From: Bacteroidales bacterium
GTDB lineage: Bacteria > Bacteroidota > Bacteroidia > Bacteroidales > UBA932
Direction of reading: 5' to 3'
DNA: 18,514 nt
Assembly (NCBI GenBank): GCA_024683255.1
Contig: JAIKYL010000133.1
Span: forward strand, 1-18,514
Shown: piece by piece, positions 1 to 7,305 of the stretch
How positions within the stretch are numbered: the stretch's first letter is position 1
How the letters are laid out: every line of letters begins with the position of its first letter
Notes under the pieces: generated by a model
Database searches by the model: none
What the model was told of the DNA's origin: nothing
The model's input: only the letters and a program-made list of their open reading frames with translations
Translations under genes and position numbers: made by a program

Positions 1-3000
1 ATTGAAACCCTCTGGTACCTGCTCAAGGATATCTACAACAAGGGACTGCTCTATAAAGGCTATACCATCCAGCCGTATTCGCCTACGGACGGCACCGGCC
101 TCAGCTCCCATGAGCTCAACCAGCCGGGCTGCTACAAGGATGTGAGCGATACAACCGCCACCGTACAGTTTGAAGTTATCAAGGACGGTGCTTCCCAGCC
201 CCTCTTCGGCACGGAAGCCTTCCCTGTGTATATCCTGGCCTGGACCACTACGCCGTGGACCCTGCCTTCCAATACCGCCCTCTGCGTGGGTCCGGACATT
301 GAATACATCCGCGTCCTTTCTTTCAACCCGTATTCCGGACAGCCGGCCGTCTATGTGCTGGCCAAGGAACTGCTGGGAGAATGGTTCAATCCCAAGGGAG
401 AGAACCAGCCGCTGGAAAGCTATGTGAAGGGAGACAAGATTGTGCCCTACAAGGTGCTGGAAGGCTGCTGGAAGGGAAAGGACCTGGTGGGCATCCGCTA
501 TCACCAGCTCATCCCGTGGTTCAAGCCCAACGGAGACGCATTCCGCGTAATTCCCGGAGACTATGTAACCACCAGCGACGGTACCGGCATCGTGCATATA
601 GCCCCCACATTCGGTGCGGACGATAAGCGCGTGGCCGCAGCCGCAGGCATCGGCGCCATCATGCCCATTGACAGGGACGGCAATCCGCAGGCCCAGGTGG
701 ACCGCCAGGGCCGCTTCATGCGCCTGGAGGACATGGATCCCGCCTATGCCGCCACGGTAGACCCTTCGTACAAAGAGTATTCGGGCCGATATGTAAAGGC
801 CGGCTACAAGCAGTATTTCGAGCATGTGGAGGAAGAGGGTACGCTGGACATTGACCTTTGCGTAATGATGAAGGCCGACGGCCGTGCGTTCAAGGTGCAG
901 AAGCATGTGCATAATTATCCGCACAGCTGGCGCACGGATCTCCCGGTGCTCTATTATCCGCTGGACAGCTGGTTCATCAAGGCATCGGCCGTGAAGGATC
1001 AGATGGTGGAGCTTAACAAACAAATCACCTGGAAACCCGCTTCCACCGGCACCGGCCGCTTCGGTCAGTGGCTGGAGAACATCCAGGACTGGAACCTCTC
1101 CCGTTCCCGCTATTGGGGCACTCCGCTGCCCATCTGGCGCACGGAAGACGGCAAGGAGGAGATTTGCATTGGCTCCGTAAAAGAGCTTTACAATGAAATA
1201 GAAAAAGCGGTTGCTGCCGGCGTTATGCCTTCCAATCCTTTGAAGGACAAGGGCTTCAACCCGGAGGACCAGAGCCTGGAGAATTATAATAAGATAGACC
1301 TGCACAGGCCGTACATGGATTCCATTTATCTGGTGTCCAAGACCGGCCGCAAGATGACGCGGGAAACGGACCTCATCGATGTGTGGTTCGATTCGGGTGC
1401 CATGCCCTATGCGCAAGAAGGTCTCCGCAACTTGGGAAGCCCCAAGTTCGGCGCCACGGCAGACTTCATTGCCGAAGGTGTGGACCAAACCCGCGGCTGG
1501 TTCTACACCCTGCACGCCATCCACACCATGGTAAGCGGGACTCCCGCCTTCAAACGTGTGATTTCCAACGGTTTGGTGCTGGACAAGAACGGCAACAAGA
1601 TGAGCAAGCGCCTGGGCAACGCCGTGGATCCGTTCATGGCCCTGGACACCTATGGTGCCGATGCCCTGCGCTGGTACATGCTAACCAATGCGGAACCCTG
1701 GGACAACCTCAAGTTCGACGAGGGCGGTGTGGCCGATGTTCGCCGCAAGTTCTTCGGCACGCTCTACAACACGTACGCCTTCTTTGCCAGGTATGCCAAT
1801 ATTGATGGTTGGGAGATTCCCGGTCAAGCCGGGAATGACAAGGGTCAAGCCGGGAATGACGTCATGCCCGACCCCGATCGGGCATCTCAGACGGAGCTGG
1901 ATAAATGGATTGTTTCCAAGCTCAATACGGTTATCCGGGACGTGCGGGCTGCGTATGAGGATTACGACGTAAAGACCGCCGGGCGTATCCTGGAGGCCTT
2001 TGTGTGCGACGATGTGTCCAATTGGTACGTGCGTCTTAACCGTTCCCGTTTCTGGGCCGGTGAGATGACGGCCGATAAGAAGGCCGCGTACGAAACGCTT
2101 TATCGGGTCCTGGTGGATGTGGCCATCCTGGCCGCTCCAATCGCCCCGTTCTATATGGACCAGCTCTACTGCGATTTGGTTCCCGGTGCAGAATCCGTGC
2201 ATTTCACCCTTATGCCGATGGCCGATGAAAAGGCCATCGACGCGGCCCTGGAAGAGCGCATGGCGCTGGCCCAGCAGGCTACGTCCCTCATCCTGGGTAT
2301 TCGAAAGAAGGTTAACATCCCCGTGCGGCAGCCGCTGCAGAAGGTGATGATCCCCGTAATCTCGGAGAAGGTGCGTGCTGCGCTGGAAGCCGTGAAGGGC
2401 ATTGTCCTTCCGGAAGTGAATGTGAAGGAGATGGAGTTCGTGGAGGACACCAGCGGGATTATGACGCTCAAGATCAAGCCCAATTTCAAGGTGCTTGGTA
2501 AGACCTACGGTGCCCGCATGAAGGAGATTGCTGCGGCTTTCGCCACCCTGGAGCAGCCCGTGATTGCCGCCATCCAGAAGGCCGAATCGGCCGGAGAAAC
2601 CTATACCCTGGCCCTGCCGGGCGGGGACGTGGTCCTGAATCCCGGAGACTATGCCATCGCTTCCGAAGACGTGGAAGGTTGGCAGGTGGCCAGTGAGGGT
2701 TCCCTCACCGTGGCGCTGGATGTGGAAGTGACGCCGGAGCTTCGCCGGGAAGGCCTTTCCCGCGAGCTGGTGAACCGCATCCAGAACCTCCGGAAGAGCT
2801 CCGGCTTCGAGGTAACGGACCGCATCCATACCGTGGTTTATTCCAACGATGCCGCCCTGGCCGATGCCCTGGCCGTTTATGCCGATTATGTAAAATCCCA
2901 AACCCTTTCCCTTTCCATCGGCCTGGAAGCCTTTGAAAAAGCCCCTGCCGGTGCCGCCGAGGTGGAATGGCTGGAAGGAAACATCAAAATAACAATAATA

Positions 3001-3006
3001 CGCTAA
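1..3006 (+). CDS. ileS: Isoleucyl-tRNA synthetase, 5'-truncated by the window edge
   Basis: Cytoplasmic class I aminoacyl-tRNA synthetase that charges tRNA-Ile and edits mischarged Val. The frame is open from base 1 (IETLWYLLKDIYNKGLLYKG), so the gene begins upstream and the GTG at 142 is not the start. The HIGH motif lies outside the window. Visible parts are the editing-domain region (for example TSDGTGIVHIAPTFGADD near 570-620), the catalytic motif VWFDSGAMPYAQ at about 1381-1416, the KMSKS loop as KMSKR at 1597-1611, and the anticodon-binding domain from about 1894 (ELDKWIVSKLN). The C-terminal extension gives over 1000 residues in the window, as in the long IleRS of Bacteroidota. Between the catalytic and anticodon-binding domains, codons at 1813-1888 derive from a palindromic repeat and encode GQAGNDKGQAGND plus flanking residues. 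The frame stays open through it. An 18-nt gap to the DksA-like gene suggests cotranscription. Identity is very secure. Confidence 0.97.
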   Translation: METLWYLLKDIYNKGLLYKGYTIQPYSPTDGTGLSSHELNQPGCYKDVSDTTATVQFEVIKDGASQPLFGTEAFPVYILAWTTTPWTLPSNTALCVGPDIEYIRVLSFNPYSGQPAVYVLAKELLGEWFNPKGENQPLESYVKGDKIVPYKVLEGCWKGKDLVGIRYHQLIPWFKPNGDAFRVIPGDYVTTSDGTGIVHIAPTFGADDKRVAAAAGIGAIMPIDRDGNPQAQVDRQGRFMRLEDMDPAYAATVDPSYKEYSGRYVKAGYKQYFEHVEEEGTLDIDLCVMMKADGRAFKVQKHVHNYPHSWRTDLPVLYYPLDSWFIKASAVKDQMVELNKQITWKPASTGTGRFGQWLENIQDWNLSRSRYWGTPLPIWRTEDGKEEICIGSVKELYNEIEKAVAAGVMPSNPLKDKGFNPEDQSLENYNKIDLHRPYMDSIYLVSKTGRKMTRETDLIDVWFDSGAMPYAQEGLRNLGSPKFGATADFIAEGVDQTRGWFYTLHAIHTMVSGTPAFKRVISNGLVLDKNGNKMSKRLGNAVDPFMALDTYGADALRWYMLTNAEPWDNLKFDEGGVADVRRKFFGTLYNTYAFFARYANIDGWEIPGQAGNDKGQAGNDVMPDPDRASQTELDKWIVSKLNTVIRDVRAAYEDYDVKTAGRILEAFVCDDVSNWYVRLNRSRFWAGEMTADKKAAYETLYRVLVDVAILAAPIAPFYMDQLYCDLVPGAESVHFTLMPMADEKAIDAALEERMALAQQATSLILGIRKKVNIPVRQPLQKVMIPVISEKVRAALEAVKGIVLPEVNVKEMEFVEDTSGIMTLKIKPNFKVLGKTYGARMKEIAAAFATLEQPVIAAIQKAESAGETYTLALPGGDVVLNPGDYAIASEDVEGWQVASEGSLTVALDVEVTPELRREGLSRELVNRIQNLRKSSGFEVTDRIHTVVYSNDAALADALAVYADYVKSQTLSLSIGLEAFEKAPAGAAEVEWLEGNIKITIIR
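1813..1888 (+). repeat. Composite palindromic (REP/BIME-like) element inside ileS
   Basis: Three related units are visible. Unit 1 (1813-1839) begins GAGATTCCCGG, has loop TCAAG and ends CCGGGAATGAC; its arms 1816-1823 and 1829-1836 are perfect 8-bp inverted repeats. A partial copy (1840-1860) repeats the last 18 nt of unit 1 with a 21-nt period. Unit 3 (1861-1888) is the same unit in inverted orientation with T changed to G in the arm; its arms ATGCCCGA (1864-1871) and TCGGGCAT (1878-1885) flank a 6-nt loop. The same two-unit, tail-to-tail arrangement occurs at 16895-16958. In the ileS frame it encodes [16 protein letters not shown] and VMPDPDRAS. That it was inserted is inferred: from recall, Bacteroides IleRS has a shorter linker here. 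Confidence 0.88.
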
Positions 3007-3024
3007 CCAAAATTCCAAACTAAT

Positions 3025-3426
3025 ATGGAAGAGACCAACAAAACCCGCTATTCTGACGAGGAACTGGAAGAGTTCCGCGGCATTATCAACGAGATGCTGG
3101 ACAAGGCCCGTGCGGAGTACGCGACCTTGCGTGAGGTAGTTACGCACGCGGGCGGAAACGACATCCTGGACACTGCTCCCACCTTCAAGACGGTGGAGGA
3201 CGACGGTGCTTTCCAGCTTTCCAAGGAGGAGGCCGGTGCCCTCGCTCAGCGTCAGTATAAGTTCATCCAGAATCTGGAAGCTGCCCTGGCCCGCATTGAG
3301 AACAAGACCTACGGCATCTGCCGCGTAACCGGCAAGCTCATCCCCAAGGAGCGCCTGCGCCTGGTTCCGCACGCCACCACCACGGTGGAAGGAAAAGCCA
3401 TCCTGGAAAAGACCGGCCGCAAGTAA
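3025..3426 (+). CDS. DksA/TraR-family protein with degenerate zinc finger
   Basis: Small helical protein (133 aa) of the DksA/TraR family, whose members bind in the secondary channel of RNA polymerase and tune transcription with ppGpp. The C-terminal signature is YGICRVTGKLIPKERL followed by VPHATTTVE. Of the four zinc-finger cysteines only Cys99 remains; the others align with Thr102, His116 and Thr119, so classic zinc binding is unlikely. This degenerate form is usual for the Bacteroidota copy found between ileS and lspA. The N-terminal part (residues 8-40 and 65-93) is predicted helical and probably forms the coiled coil. It starts 18 nt after ileS and ends 6 nt before lspA, so it sits in one operon. 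The family is secure. Whether it acts as a true DksA is inferred. Confidence 0.9.
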   Translation: MEETNKTRYSDEELEEFRGIINEMLDKARAEYATLREVVTHAGGNDILDTAPTFKTVEDDGAFQLSKEEAGALAQRQYKFIQNLEAALARIENKTYGICRVTGKLIPKERLRLVPHATTTVEGKAILEKTGRK

Positions 3427-3432
3427 GGTCTT

Positions 3433-4032
3433 ATGAAGGCAAAGAACAGAGGCCGATTCCTGCTCATCCTGGGCATCCTGCTGGTTGTTATTGATCAGGT
3501 TGTCAAAATCCTGGTCAAGACCCACATGACGCTGGGGGAGAGCATCCCCGTGCTGGGCAACTGGTTCCAGCTGGTGTTCGTGGAGAACAAGGGCATGGCC
3601 TTCGGCCTGTCCTGGGGAGGCGCCTTAGGAAAATACCTTCTCACCATTTTCCGGATTGCACTTTTCGGCTTCCTTTGCTGGTGGATCGCCAAACTGGTTA
3701 AACGGCAACCTGCCGTCCCCACCGGTGTGCTGGTAGGGCTTATGCTCATTACTGCCGGCGCTTTCGGAAACATTGTGGACTGCCTGTGTTACGGCCTCAT
3801 TTTCAGCCAATCCACCTATGAAACGGTGGCTACGCTGGGAAGTTACGCCCCCTTCATGCAGGGCAAGGTTGTGGACATGTTCTACTTCCCCCTGTGGACC
3901 TGGCCGGACTGGGTCCCCTGGCTGGGCGGACACATCTTCTTTGAGCCGGTATTCAATTTTGCCGACAGCTGTGTAACAGTGGGCGCCATCTACCTGGCCC
4001 TGTTCCACTGGAGGTTTTTTGCAAAGGATTAA
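3433..4032 (+). CDS. lspA: Lipoprotein signal peptidase (signal peptidase II)
   Basis: Inner-membrane aspartyl protease that cleaves signal peptides from diacylglyceryl-modified prolipoproteins. It has 199 aa, longer than the 160-170 usual in Proteobacteria. Family motifs are an N-terminal membrane helix ending in VVIDQVVKILV (Asp21), the ENKGMAFG motif (residues 51-58), and the catalytic aspartates in FGNIVD (Asp116) and FNFADSC (Asp178). The 62 residues between the two catalytic aspartates include a long loop (KVVDMFYFPLWTWPDW) typical of Bacteroidota LspA; the E. coli spacing is much shorter. Four membrane helices are visible (about 8-26, 66-88, 97-115 and 178-194). It is the last gene of the ileS operon. 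The tRNA-Ser promoter overlaps its 3' end. Confidence 0.96.
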   Translation: MKAKNRGRFLLILGILLVVIDQVVKILVKTHMTLGESIPVLGNWFQLVFVENKGMAFGLSWGGALGKYLLTIFRIALFGFLCWWIAKLVKRQPAVPTGVLVGLMLITAGAFGNIVDCLCYGLIFSQSTYETVATLGSYAPFMQGKVVDMFYFPLWTWPDWVPWLGGHIFFEPVFNFADSCVTVGAIYLALFHWRFFAKD

Positions 4033-4045
4033 TTTTGTATCTTTG
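4015..4045 (+). promoter_or_regulatory. Promoter for tRNA-Ser(TGA)
   Basis: TATCTTTG at 4038-4045 matches the Bacteroidota -7 box TAnnTTTG and lies 10 nt before the tRNA. The best -33 candidate is the TTTG ending a T-run at 4018-4021. Its 16-nt spacing is shorter than the usual 19-21, so the upstream box is weak. The promoter overlaps the last codons of lspA. Confidence 0.5.
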
Positions 4046-4055
4046 CAGCCGCTTT

Positions 4056-4140
4056 GGAGGATTGGCCGAGTGGTCGATGGCGGCAGTCTTGAAAACTGTT
4101 GTACCGCAAGGTACCGGGGGTTCGAATCCCTCATCCTCCG
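4056..4140 (+). tRNA. tRNA-Ser(TGA), reads UCA
   Basis: Cloverleaf folded by hand. The acceptor arms GGAGGAT (4056-4062) and ATCCTCC (4133-4139) pair fully, with discriminator G at 4140. The anticodon stem GCAGT/ACTGT encloses loop CTTGAAA (4088-4094), with anticodon TGA at 4090-4092. A long variable arm (TTGTACCGCAAGGTACC) marks a class II tRNA, as expected for Ser. The T-loop is TTCGAAT. The 3' CCA is not encoded and must be added enzymatically. Confidence 0.97.
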
Positions 4141-4148
4141 CAATTATT

Positions 4149-4183
4149 AAAGTCCGGACAGGCTTGCTTGTTCTGGACTTTTT
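4149..4183 (+). terminator. Intrinsic terminator after tRNA-Ser(TGA)
   Basis: The arms AAAGTCCGGA (4149-4158) and TCTGGACTTT (4172-4181) form a 10-bp stem with one G-T wobble, followed by a short T-run. It starts 9 nt after the tRNA. The promoter boxes of the next operon overlap its loop and tail. Confidence 0.75.
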
Positions 4184-4193
4184 GTTATCTTTG
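4163..4193 (+). promoter_or_regulatory. Promoter of the L-galactose operon
   Basis: TATCTTTG at 4186-4193 matches TAnnTTTG. A CTTG at 4163-4166 is a one-mismatch -33 box at 19-nt spacing. Predicted initiation near 4200 gives a leader of roughly 18 nt before the ATG at 4218. The -33 box sits in the loop of the tRNA terminator, so the two signals are interlocked. No obvious operator was found. Confidence 0.5.
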
Positions 4194-4217
4194 TATTCAC
4201 TAAAACGATTAATCACT

Positions 4218-5165
4218 ATGGAATACAGGGAACTTGGGAAAACCGGGCTGAAAATCTCCAGCCTGTGCTATGGCGCCTCGTCGCTGGGCAGCGTTTTTCA
4301 CGAAACCAAAGAAGCCGAAAGCATCAAGGCCGTGGAGGCTGCCGTTGAAGGTGGCATCAACTTCATCGACGTCAGCCCGTACTACGGCCATTACAAGGCC
4401 GAAACCGTGCTGGGAAAAGCCCTCAAGTATATTCCCCGGGGCAAATATTATCTTAGCACCAAAGTGGGCCGATACGGCAAGGACGGCGTGAATACCTGGG
4501 ACTATTCGGCCCGGCGCGCCACGGAGAGCGTGTACGAGAGCATGGAACGGCTGGGGATTGACCACATAGACCTCATCAATGTCCACGACATTGAGTTCCA
4601 GGCAGCCATGGAAGGCGGTCTGCAGAAGGTGGTGGATGAGACGCTGCCGGCCCTGGTGGAACTGAAGCGGAAAGGCGTGGTGGGCCATGTGGGCATTACG
4701 GACCTGCAGCTCAAGAACCTCAAATGGGTTGTGGAGCACTCGGAGGAGGGGACCGTGGAGAGCATCCTCAATTTCTGCCACTACTGCCTGAACGACGACG
4801 CACTGGTGGAGTATATGGATTTCTTCGAGCAGCACGGCGTGGGCATCATCAACGCTTCTCCGCTGGGAATGGGCCTGCTGTCCATGCGCGGCGTTCCGGA
4901 CTGGCATCCTGCACCCAAGCCTCTGGTGGAGGCCTGCCACAAGGCGGCCCTTCACTGTGCCGATAAAGGCTATCCCATTGAAAAACTGGCCATCCAGTAC
5001 TCTGTGAGCCATCCTCGCATTGCGGGTACGCTGTTCTCTTCGGCCAATCCGGAGAATGTCAAGAACAACATCAAGTGGGTGGAAGAACCCATTGACTGGG
5101 AGCTTGTGCGGGAGGTTAAGGAAATCATCGGCAATCAACAGCGCGTTACGTGGGCAAACTCATAA
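4218..5165 (+). CDS. Aldo/keto reductase, probable L-galactose 1-dehydrogenase
   Basis: Cytoplasmic NAD(P)-dependent enzyme of 315 aa, predicted to oxidise L-galactose to L-galactono-1,5-lactone. The start is the ATG at 4218 (MEYRELGKTGLKIS), a standard AKR N-terminus; upstream in-frame codons run through the tRNA gene and are excluded. The AKR catalytic tetrad is visible as Asp51, Tyr56, Lys82 and His123. The motifs FIDVSPYYGHYKAE, STKVGRYG, NVHDIEF, NFCHYCLND and NASPLGMGLL resemble plant L-galactose dehydrogenase closely. It is the first of four overlapping genes whose order matches the cluster biochemically characterised in Bacteroides vulgatus (dehydrogenase, lactonase, permease, L-galactonate dehydrogenase). 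The stop overlaps the next start by 16 nt. The family is certain. The exact sugar is inferred; L-fucose is the main alternative, as the two differ only at C6. Confidence 0.87.
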   Translation: MEYRELGKTGLKISSLCYGASSLGSVFHETKEAESIKAVEAAVEGGINFIDVSPYYGHYKAETVLGKALKYIPRGKYYLSTKVGRYGKDGVNTWDYSARRATESVYESMERLGIDHIDLINVHDIEFQAAMEGGLQKVVDETLPALVELKRKGVVGHVGITDLQLKNLKWVVEHSEEGTVESILNFCHYCLNDDALVEYMDFFEQHGVGIINASPLGMGLLSMRGVPDWHPAPKPLVEACHKAALHCADKGYPIEKLAIQYSVSHPRIAGTLFSSANPENVKNNIKWVEEPIDWELVREVKEIIGNQQRVTWANS

Positions 5166-6040
5166 TAGATGCACACAGCCATCTTTGGCTAAGGCAGGAC
5201 ACAACGGTGGACGGGAAACGCATCCTGTCCCTTAAGAACGGACGCAGCATCTTCCTGGATCAGGAAGTGCAGATGCTTCCTCCCTTCATGATAGACGGCA
5301 GGAATACGGCCGAAGTCTTCCTTTCCAACATGGACTACGCCCAGGTGGGCGCCGCCGTGGTGGTGCAGGAGGTGATAGACGGCTGTCAGAACGATTATCT
5401 AACCCAGGTGCAGCAGCAGTATCCGGACCGCTTTTTCTGCATGGGAATGGCCTGGAATGCGGCCGAAGTGGATGCCGTGGCCGCGGCCGGGCTAAAAGGC
5501 GTTGCCATCCCTGGCCATCGCGTAAAAGATCCGCTGGAGAGTCTGATGCCGGTCTTCAAGCGCATGGAGGAAAAGCAGTTAATCCTTTCCATGTGTCTGG
5601 CCGATGATGAGCGCCAGATTGCCCAGATGGCCGAAGTTATCCGGGAATGCCCTCATCTGAAGGTGGCCATCGGCCATTTTGGCATGCCCACTACGGATTC
5701 TTTCCGCAGCCAGGTCCTGCTGGCCCGCGAAGGCAAAAACGTAATGATTGAGTCCGGTGGCATCACCTGGCTCTACAATCCGGAGTTCTATCCTTTCCCC
5801 ACGGCCGTCCGCCGCATTCGGGAAGCGGCCGATTGGGTGGGCTGGGACCGTCTCATGTGGGGCTCCGACTATCCCCGCACCATCACCGCCATAACCTATA
5901 GGATGTCATACGACTTTGTGGAGAAATCGGCCGATATCACTGAAGACCAAAAGGCCCTTTTCCTGGGGCAGAACGCTATGAAATTCTACGGCTTCAAGAA
6001 CCTGCCCGACCTTCCTTACATTAAAAACATGTCCGAATGA
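5150..6040 (+). CDS. COG3618 amidohydrolase, probable L-galactono-1,5-lactonase
   Basis: TIM-barrel hydrolase of 296 aa that should open the aldonolactone to L-galactonate in the cytoplasm. Metal and active-site motifs of the family are present: the HxH motif in DAHSHLW (His9, His11), His176 in IGHFGMP and Asp240 in MWGSDYPRT. The start is a GTG at 5150, chosen because the conserved strand LIIDAHSHLW follows directly and no better start lies nearby. It overlaps the dehydrogenase by 16 nt, and its TGA overlaps the permease start in an ATGA tetranucleotide, so translational coupling is likely. COG3618 also contains L-fucono-, L-rhamnono- and other sugar lactonases. Context favours the L-galactose role. 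Confidence 0.87.
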   Translation: MGKLIIDAHSHLWLRQDTTVDGKRILSLKNGRSIFLDQEVQMLPPFMIDGRNTAEVFLSNMDYAQVGAAVVVQEVIDGCQNDYLTQVQQQYPDRFFCMGMAWNAAEVDAVAAAGLKGVAIPGHRVKDPLESLMPVFKRMEEKQLILSMCLADDERQIAQMAEVIRECPHLKVAIGHFGMPTTDSFRSQVLLAREGKNVMIESGGITWLYNPEFYPFPTAVRRIREAADWVGWDRLMWGSDYPRTITAITYRMSYDFVEKSADITEDQKALFLGQNAMKFYGFKNLPDLPYIKNMSE

Positions 6041-7305
6041 AAAAGTCCACAAAACTGGCCCTGGGCCTCATTTTCTGCCTGTTTTTCCTCTGGGCCATCA
6101 GCAGCAACCTGCTGCCCACCATGATACGCCAGCTCATGAAAACCTGTGAGCTCAATACCTTCGAGGCCTCCTTCACGGAGAGCGCGTATTGGCTGGCCTA
6201 TTTTATCTGCCCCATCCCCATCGCCATGTTCATGCGGCGTTACAGCTATCGGGTGGGCATCATTGCGGGTCTTCTCATAGCGGCCAGCGGCTGCCTGCTG
6301 TTTTTCCCGGCGGCCCGGGTGCACAGTTACGGCATCTACCTTTGCGTGTTCTTTATCATCGCCGTGGGCATGTGCTTCCTGGAAACGGCTGCCAATCCGT
6401 ATGTTACGGTCCTGGGAGAGCCGCAGACGGCGCCCCGGCGCCTGAACCTGGCCCAGTCGTTCAACGGGCTGGGCGCGTTCATATCGGCCATGTTCCTTAG
6501 CAAACTGGTCCTTAGCGGACAGAACTTTACCCGCGAAACCATTCCGGCCGATTATCCCGGTGGCTGGGCCGGCTATATCCAGACGGAAACCGCTTCCATG
6601 AAACTGCCTTACCTTATTCTGGCGGGGCTCCTTATTGCAGTAGCCATCCTGCTGGTGCTGGTAAAACTGCCCAAAGTGGCGGAAGAGGAAAACGATAAGA
6701 AAGGCGAGAAACTCATAGATTTCTCCACCCTTAAGAAACCCCACCTGCGCTGGGGCGTGATTGCCCAGTTCTTCTACAATGGCGGTCAGACGGCCATCAA
6801 CAGCCTTTTCCTGGTGTATTGCTGCACCTATGCCGGTATAGACGAAGGAACGGCCACCACATTCTTCGGCCTGTATATGCTGGCCTTCCTGCTGGGCCGA
6901 TGGGTGGGCACCCTCATTATGACAAAGATATCCCCGGAGAAGATGCTCACCTTCTATGCACTGGCCAATGTGGTGCTTTGTGTGGTTATAGTGAGTTTTG
7001 GCGGCTATGTGGGCCTGTATGCCATGCTGGCGGTGTCCTTCTTCATGAGCATCATCTATCCCACGCAGTTCTCCCTGGCCATCAACGGGCTGGGTGAGCA
7101 GACCAAGTCCGGATCGGCCTTCCTGGTAATGGCCATCGTGGGCAACGCCTGCGTGCCGCAGTTCACCGCCTTCATCATGCACCGGAACGAGACCTTCTAT
7201 CAGGTGGCCTATATCGTTCCCCTCATCTGCTTTGCCGTCTGTGCGTACTACGGCTTCAGATATAAGTCCCTGTTACAGAAATCATCCGTAGCGGAAATCC
7301 AATAA
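6037..7305 (+). CDS. FucP-type major facilitator sugar permease, probable L-galactose importer
   Basis: Inner-membrane symporter-type protein of 422 aa with about 12 membrane segments, related to the L-fucose:H+ permease FucP. Family marks are FFLWA near residue 16, PIPIAMFMRRYSYRVG (59-74), the signature CFLETAANPYVTVLGE (113-128) with Glu116 equivalent to FucP Glu135, and RLNLAQSFNGLGAF. The segment matching FucP NNLND reads SNLLP, so Pro27 replaces the Asp that takes part in proton coupling (Asp46 in E. coli). The start overlaps the lactonase stop by 4 nt, and the stop overlaps the next start by 1 nt (TAATG). Sitting between the lactonase and the final dehydrogenase, it probably imports the pathway substrate. 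Confidence 0.88.
   Translation: MKKSTKLALGLIFCLFFLWAISSNLLPTMIRQLMKTCELNTFEASFTESAYWLAYFICPIPIAMFMRRYSYRVGIIAGLLIAASGCLLFFPAARVHSYGIYLCVFFIIAVGMCFLETAANPYVTVLGEPQTAPRRLNLAQSFNGLGAFISAMFLSKLVLSGQNFTRETIPADYPGGWAGYIQTETASMKLPYLILAGLLIAVAILLVLVKLPKVAEEENDKKGEKLIDFSTLKKPHLRWGVIAQFFYNGGQTAINSLFLVYCCTYAGIDEGTATTFFGLYMLAFLLGRWVGTLIMTKISPEKMLTFYALANVVLCVVIVSFGGYVGLYAMLAVSFFMSIIYPTQFSLAINGLGEQTKSGSAFLVMAIVGNACVPQFTAFIMHRNETFYQVAYIVPLICFAVCAYYGFRYKSLLQKSSVAEIQ

Noticed and set aside
142..144. GTG at 142 as the start of ileS
   Set aside because: The same frame is open to base 1 and encodes conserved IleRS sequence upstream, so the gene is truncated by the window edge.
1681..3525. Long minus-strand open frame (614 codons) opposite ileS, the DksA-like gene and part of lspA
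   Set aside because: It is antisense to three clearly identified genes and its translation shows no family motifs. GC-rich codon use on the sense strand leaves the antisense frame free of stops.
4035..4217. N-terminal extension of the aldo/keto reductase frame back through the tRNA
   Set aside because: The extension translates tRNA-Ser and its terminator. The ATG at 4218 gives the standard AKR N-terminus and follows a promoter.
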